A DNA stretch of 64,000 bases from Streptomyces sp. NBC_00344 (lineage in GTDB: Bacteria > Actinomycetota > Actinomycetes > Streptomycetales > Streptomycetaceae), in the NCBI RefSeq assembly GCF_036088315.1, contig NZ_CP107996.1, forward strand, positions 6,747,001-6,811,000, read 5' to 3'. The notes below the pieces were generated by a model, which searched no databases, was not told where the DNA came from, and was given only the letters and a program-made list of their open reading frames with translations. The translations under genes were made by a program, and so were the position numbers. Below, piece after piece: positions 60,277 through 64,000 of the stretch; positions within the stretch are counted from its first letter, which is position 1, and each line of letters begins with the position of its first letter.

Positions 60277-62637
60277 ATGAGAGCGTGGAAACGCGTGTTC
60301 GCCGCCTTGTTGCTCGCCACCACCGTGGCCGCGGCATCCACCACCCCCGGTGTCGCAGACGCCGGGGAGCGGGCGCCGAGGTTCGCCGATGACCCCACCA
60401 CGCTGGTCGACACGTCGATCGGCAACAACGGTGACGGGACCACTTTCCCGGGCGCCGCCGTCCCGTTCGGCATGGTGCAGCTGAGCCCGGACACGCAGCT
60501 CAACAAGTACGCTTCCTATGACTACGAGCAGGACACGATCCTCGGCTTCAGTCACACGCACCTCTCGGGCGTCGGCTGCCAGACGATGGGCAACTTCCGA
60601 TTCATGCCGACCACCGGTGCGGTGACGTCGTCCGACCCGGCGCAGTACGGCGCAAAATTCAGCCACGACAACGAGACCCGCGCACCCGGCTATTACGGCG
60701 TGAAGTTCGACAACGGTATCCAGGCCGAGCTTTCCGCGACGCAGCGGACCGGCCAGCACCGCTACACGTACCCCGCCGGATCAGGTCCCGAGAATGTGCT
60801 CATCGAGACCGGTGAGAGCAACGGTAGCACCTATGCCGGCGACGTCCACGTGGTCGGCAATGACACCGTCGAAGGCTGGCTCCAGGGCGGCAACTTCTGC
60901 GGTGAGACCGGCAAGGAGCGCTACCGGATCTATTTCAGCGCCAAGTTCGACCGGAAGTTCTCGAGCTTCGGCACCTGGACCGACGGCACCATCACTCCGA
61001 ACCAGCGCGACGCGTCGCGCGGCACCAAGCGCGCCGGCGCCTATGCGACATTCGACCCGGCCAAGGGCGACCAGGTCGGCACTTCGGTGGGTCTGTCCTA
61101 CACCTCGATCGACGGCGCGCGCCTCAACCGCAAGGCGGAGCAGCCGAAGTCGTTCGACAAGGCACGCACCGCCGCGCACAACACCTGGCAGGAGGAGCTG
61201 AACCGCATGCGCGTGGCCGGCGGCAGCACCGCCGACCAGCGCACGTACTACAGCGCGCTGTACCACTCGGTGCTGCACCCGTCGATCGGGTCCGATGTGG
61301 ACAACCGCTACCGCGGCCTCGACGACCAAGTGCACCGCGCGGATTCCACGTATTACCAGATGTTCTCGCTCTGGGACACCTACCGCTCGCAGAACCAGCT
61401 GGTCGACCTGCTGAACCCGGACAAGGCCACTGATATGGCCAAGTCCGTGCTGCACATCTACCAGGACGGTGGCTGGCTGCCGCGCTGGGCACTCGGCAAC
61501 AGCGAGACCAACGTGATGAGCGGCGACCCCATCACCCCCTGGATCGTCGACATCTACAACCGCGGCCTCCTCGACAACCGCACAGCGCGACTGCTCTTCG
61601 GTGCGCTGTGGAAGAACGTCAACGATGTCCCCGCGGACCAGTCGACGTTCCGCGGTCGTGACGGCAACCCCACATACGTCAAGAACGGCTGGGTCGGCTA
61701 CCAGAACCTGCCCGGTTACAAGTACGGCGACAGCCGGCAGGCGGGCTCGGCCACACTCGAGTACGCGCTCGCCGACTGCGCGCTGTCCACGATGGCCGGC
61801 GGCCTCGGTTACAAGGACAAGGCCGCGACGCTCGCCACACGCTGCGACAACTTCACCAAACTCTGGGACCCCACCGTCACATCACAGGGCTTCTCCGGGT
61901 TCCCGGTCGCCAGGAACGCGGACGGCACCGTTGCAGGCGACCCCGATCCCGCCCAGGCCGGCGCGTTCCACGAGGGCACCGCGTGGCAGTACGAATGGCT
62001 CGCCCCGCAGGACCCGCAGACCCTCTTCGGGCTTATGGGCGGCCCCTCGCAGGCCGAGCAGCGGCTCGACAAGTTCTTCGACATGCCGACCGTGCTCACC
62101 GACCCGGCGAAGGCCGCCTCGGACTCGTGGGTGACCGGTGCGTACGACTACCACAACAACTTCGCCTTCAACCCCAACAACGAGCCCGACTTCCACACGC
62201 CGTGGATGTACACGTGGACGGGCGCGCCGTGGAAGACCTCCGCCGTACTGCGCGCGATGCGGACGCTCTTCACCGACAACGTGTACGGAATGCCCGGTAA
62301 TGACGACCTCGGCGCCACCTCGTCGCTGCTCGTCTTCGCCATGGCCGGCATCTTCGAGGCCCAGCCCGGCTCCGCCTCCTACGTGATCACCGCGCCCATG
62401 TTCGACAAGGTCGAGGTCCGGCCTGAACACGGCCGCACGATCAGCATCGACGCCCCGGGCGCCAACGCCTCGAAGCTGCAGTACGTGTCCTCCGTGGACA
62501 CGGACAAGGGCAAGCTGAGCCGGAGCTGGCTGTCCCACAAGGACCTGCTCCGCTCCGGCACGATCAAGATCAAGCTCGCCGACAAGCCGACGAGTTGGGG
62601 CGTCAACGCCGCCCCGCCCGCCATGGCCCGGCCCTGA
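60277..62637 (+). CDS. Secreted GH92 alpha-mannosidase
   Basis: 786-residue exported, Ca2+-dependent exo-alpha-mannosidase. Signal peptide about 1-30 (VFAALLLATTVAAASTTPG), then the GH92 core starting VDTSIGNNGDGTTFPGAAVP and FGMVQLSPDT. The general acid Glu566 lies in FHEGTAWQYEW, and Asp676/Asp677 in PGNDDLGATSS supply the base; the Glu (not Gln) predicts true mannosidase rather than mannose-1-phosphate phosphodiester activity. GH92 members cut alpha-1,2/1,3/1,4/1,6-mannosides from glycoproteins and yeast mannan. ATG at 60277 has GGAAGG upstream. Confidence 0.9.
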   Translation: MRAWKRVFAALLLATTVAAASTTPGVADAGERAPRFADDPTTLVDTSIGNNGDGTTFPGAAVPFGMVQLSPDTQLNKYASYDYEQDTILGFSHTHLSGVGCQTMGNFRFMPTTGAVTSSDPAQYGAKFSHDNETRAPGYYGVKFDNGIQAELSATQRTGQHRYTYPAGSGPENVLIETGESNGSTYAGDVHVVGNDTVEGWLQGGNFCGETGKERYRIYFSAKFDRKFSSFGTWTDGTITPNQRDASRGTKRAGAYATFDPAKGDQVGTSVGLSYTSIDGARLNRKAEQPKSFDKARTAAHNTWQEELNRMRVAGGSTADQRTYYSALYHSVLHPSIGSDVDNRYRGLDDQVHRADSTYYQMFSLWDTYRSQNQLVDLLNPDKATDMAKSVLHIYQDGGWLPRWALGNSETNVMSGDPITPWIVDIYNRGLLDNRTARLLFGALWKNVNDVPADQSTFRGRDGNPTYVKNGWVGYQNLPGYKYGDSRQAGSATLEYALADCALSTMAGGLGYKDKAATLATRCDNFTKLWDPTVTSQGFSGFPVARNADGTVAGDPDPAQAGAFHEGTAWQYEWLAPQDPQTLFGLMGGPSQAEQRLDKFFDMPTVLTDPAKAASDSWVTGAYDYHNNFAFNPNNEPDFHTPWMYTWTGAPWKTSAVLRAMRTLFTDNVYGMPGNDDLGATSSLLVFAMAGIFEAQPGSASYVITAPMFDKVEVRPEHGRTISIDAPGANASKLQYVSSVDTDKGKLSRSWLSHKDLLRSGTIKIKLADKPTSWGVNAAPPAMARP

Positions 62638-62644
62638 GGCTCCA

Positions 62645-62680
62645 GGGTGCGGCCCCTCCCACCGGTGAGGGGCCGCACCC
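62645..62680 (+). terminator. Strong hairpin after GH92
   Basis: GGGTGCGGCCCCTC-CCACCGGT-GAGGGGCCGCACCC, 14 perfect pairs, 8 bases after the stop codon. Confidence 0.85.
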
Positions 62681-62856
62681 CAGGGTTCCATCGGCTCGTG
62701 GTAGGACCTGACAAAGCCGGCTGCCGTCGCCGATTTGCAGGCGTGTCCGCGTGAGAGCAGTGTGGGAAGGGCTGGGGGCCATCTCCTGGAGTGATCGGTG
62801 GCGGCGGCCCCACGTCCAGAAGACCCGGGGCGGCCCGTCACGCGTAGGGAGTCACC

Positions 62857-63798
62857 GTGGCAGAACACCGAACGCAGCAACCCGAGATGTGGCCGCGGCT
62901 GCAGGTCGCCGACTGGGCGGAGACGCGGGACACACTGCACATGTGGACCCAGATCATCGGGAAAATCCGTCTGGCGCAGTCCCCGATGATGAACCACTGG
63001 TGGCAGGTACCGCTCTACGTCTCCGCGCGCGGGTTGTGCACTTCGCTGATCCCGTATGGGCCGCGGGGGTTCGACATGGAGATCAACTTGTGTGATCACC
63101 AGCTGTGCATCCGCTCCTGTGCCGAGGAACGCCTCATCGCCCTCGAATCCAAGCCGGTGGCCGACTTCTACCGCGAGACGATGCGCGCACTGGGTGACTT
63201 GGGGATCGAGATAGAGATCCAGCCGCATCCCAACGAGGTGCACCCCGCTATTCCCTTCGCTGACGACTTCACGCACACCACCTATGTCGCAGAGCATGCC
63301 CATGCCTTCTGGGGGCAACTCATGGCTGCCAACCGGGTGTTCACCGAATTTCGGTGCCGGTTCATCGGCAAGGTCAGCCCTGTCCACCTCTTCTGGGGTG
63401 CCATGGACCTGGCCGTCACGCGATTCTCCGGGCGTACCGCACCGCGCCACCCCGGTGGTGCGCCCAACGTCGGCAGCTGGGTCATGGTGGAGGGTTATTC
63501 TCACGAGCTCAGCAGCGCCGGGTTCTGGCCGGGCGGCGGGGGCGAGGGGTCGTTCTATGCCTACGCCTACCCCGAACCCGACGGCTTCGCCGAACGCCCG
63601 GTCGGTCCCGCCGAGGCGTACTACAGCCCTGAGAACGGCCAGTTCCTGCTGCCCTACGAGGCGGTGCGTACCGCCTCCGACCCGGACGGGACGCTCATCG
63701 AGTTCCTGCAGACGACGTACGAGGCCGCCGCCGATCTCGCCGACTGGGACCGCGACGCCCTCGAGGACGACCCCGCCCGCCGGGCCGGTCCCCGATGA
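62857..63798 (+). CDS. DUF5996 family protein
   Basis: 313-residue protein of the DUF5996 family, function unknown. It begins with WPRLQVADWAETRDTLHMWT and contains HWWQVPLYVSARGLCTSLIP, PHPNEVHPAIPFADD, FTEFRCRFIGKVSPVHLFWG, and AYAYPEPDGF, all rich in conserved aromatics, His and Asp, which suggest a metal or sugar site. GTG at 62857 has AGGGAG upstream. No signal peptide. It follows the GH92 terminator, so it is a separate unit. Confidence 0.83.
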   Translation: MAEHRTQQPEMWPRLQVADWAETRDTLHMWTQIIGKIRLAQSPMMNHWWQVPLYVSARGLCTSLIPYGPRGFDMEINLCDHQLCIRSCAEERLIALESKPVADFYRETMRALGDLGIEIEIQPHPNEVHPAIPFADDFTHTTYVAEHAHAFWGQLMAANRVFTEFRCRFIGKVSPVHLFWGAMDLAVTRFSGRTAPRHPGGAPNVGSWVMVEGYSHELSSAGFWPGGGGEGSFYAYAYPEPDGFAERPVGPAEAYYSPENGQFLLPYEAVRTASDPDGTLIEFLQTTYEAAADLADWDRDALEDDPARRAGPR

Positions 63799-63846
63799 AG
63801 AGACCCAGACGCAGAAGGGCCGGACGCAGAAGGGGAAGTGGCCACG

Positions 63847-64000
63847 ATGAGTGACACGCCTCGTCGGCCACCGCGTGCCCCACCGGGTCCGTTGTCGGCT
63901 CATTCGCCAGGAGGCGACCGCGCACGGTTCTCCGAAGCCCGCGGCCTCAAGGCGCACGGAGAGCCCGGTCGCGACTCCGGGAAGGGTAGAGGGCGACCGG
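63847..64000 (+). CDS. Start of an unknown gene cut by the window end
   Basis: ATG at 63847, preceded by AAGGGGAAG, opens a frame with no stop through the last base (51 codons). The visible N-terminus is basic and Pro/Gly-rich (MSDTPRRPPRAPPGPLSAHS), then RARFSEARGLKAHGEP. No family is recognised. Spacing to DUF5996 is 48 bases, which fits an operon. It could be spurious. Confidence 0.5.
   Translation, partial: MSDTPRRPPRAPPGPLSAHSPGGDRARFSEARGLKAHGEPGRDSGKGRGRP

Noticed and set aside
61882..63957. Long minus-strand open frame opposite GH92 and DUF5996
   Set aside because: Shadow of GC-rich codons; no ribosome site or family features, while both plus-strand genes are clear.

Overview
The window is high-GC DNA whose coding style (strong third-position GC bias, GTG/TTG starts, leaderless regulators, Tat-exported class A beta-lactamase, class F sortase, orphan sugar permeases without an ATPase) points to a Streptomyces or close relative. 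No rRNA, tRNA, phage or CRISPR was seen. The mix of catabolic, secreted and poorly conserved genes with transposon scars suggests accessory or chromosome-arm DNA rather than the core.

Layout. (1) 1-5977: a leftward operon for the lower 4,5-cleavage (protocatechuate/gallate) pathway: galD-, ligJ-, ligK- and ligI-like genes and an MFS transporter cut by the window start, with a divergent FadR-type GntR regulator. (2) 6166-6717: isochorismatase-like hydrolase. (3) 6921-9362: a leftward three-gene operon made of a 110-residue His/Asp/Gly repeat peptide, a JmjC/cupin oxygenase translationally coupled to it, and an Apd1-like [2Fe-2S] protein; I consider it the best candidate for an undescribed peptide-modifying system. 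A glycosyltransferase remnant and an orphan LanC-like cyclase follow. (4) 11590-17979: DUF4331 protein, two hypothetical proteins, a small Cys/His protein, a Gly-rich membrane protein and a TetX-like monooxygenase facing a TetR gene with three operator copies. (5) 19210-24984: VOC protein, desaturase-like FAD enzyme, SRPBCC protein, maleylpyruvate-isomerase-like protein, SDR and GNAT. (6) 26051-31235: sugar ABC importer (lipoprotein and two permeases) with an isomerase-like TIM-barrel protein and a Gfo/Idh dehydrogenase. (7) 31331-34317: YhgE/Pip-like membrane protein and divergent TetR with two palindromic operators, then a membrane-anchored Mrr-type nuclease. (8) 34720-37702: bla-blaA-blaB cluster resembling that of S. 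cacaoi, with a MITE at the blaB stop codon. (9) 37951-42220: a PPOX protein, then a ribbon-helix-helix regulator, a DUF4097 protein and a DrrAB-like ABC exporter behind a helically phased operator array. (10) 42909-45611: secreted GH65. (11) 45890-50409: HAD, GNAT, PGPGW membrane protein, second MITE copy, zf-UBP protein, DHFR-like reductase. (12) 51514-53248: surface protein with four 46-residue repeats and its class F sortase. (13) 53638-54804: AlaRS catalytic-core paralogue. (14) 55187-56234: ArsR and flavin reductase. (15) 56436-62637: divergent secreted GH31 (with carbohydrate-binding modules) and GH92 alpha-mannosidase. (16) 62857-64000: DUF5996 protein and the start of another gene.

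How parts fit together: aromatic lower-pathway enzymes feed pyruvate and oxaloacetate; the sugar importer and the secreted GH31/GH65/GH92 enzymes suggest scavenging of alpha-glucosidic and mannosidic polymers; several small regulator-target pairs carry readable operators. All functions are inferred from the translated sequence and recalled family features; no database search was run.
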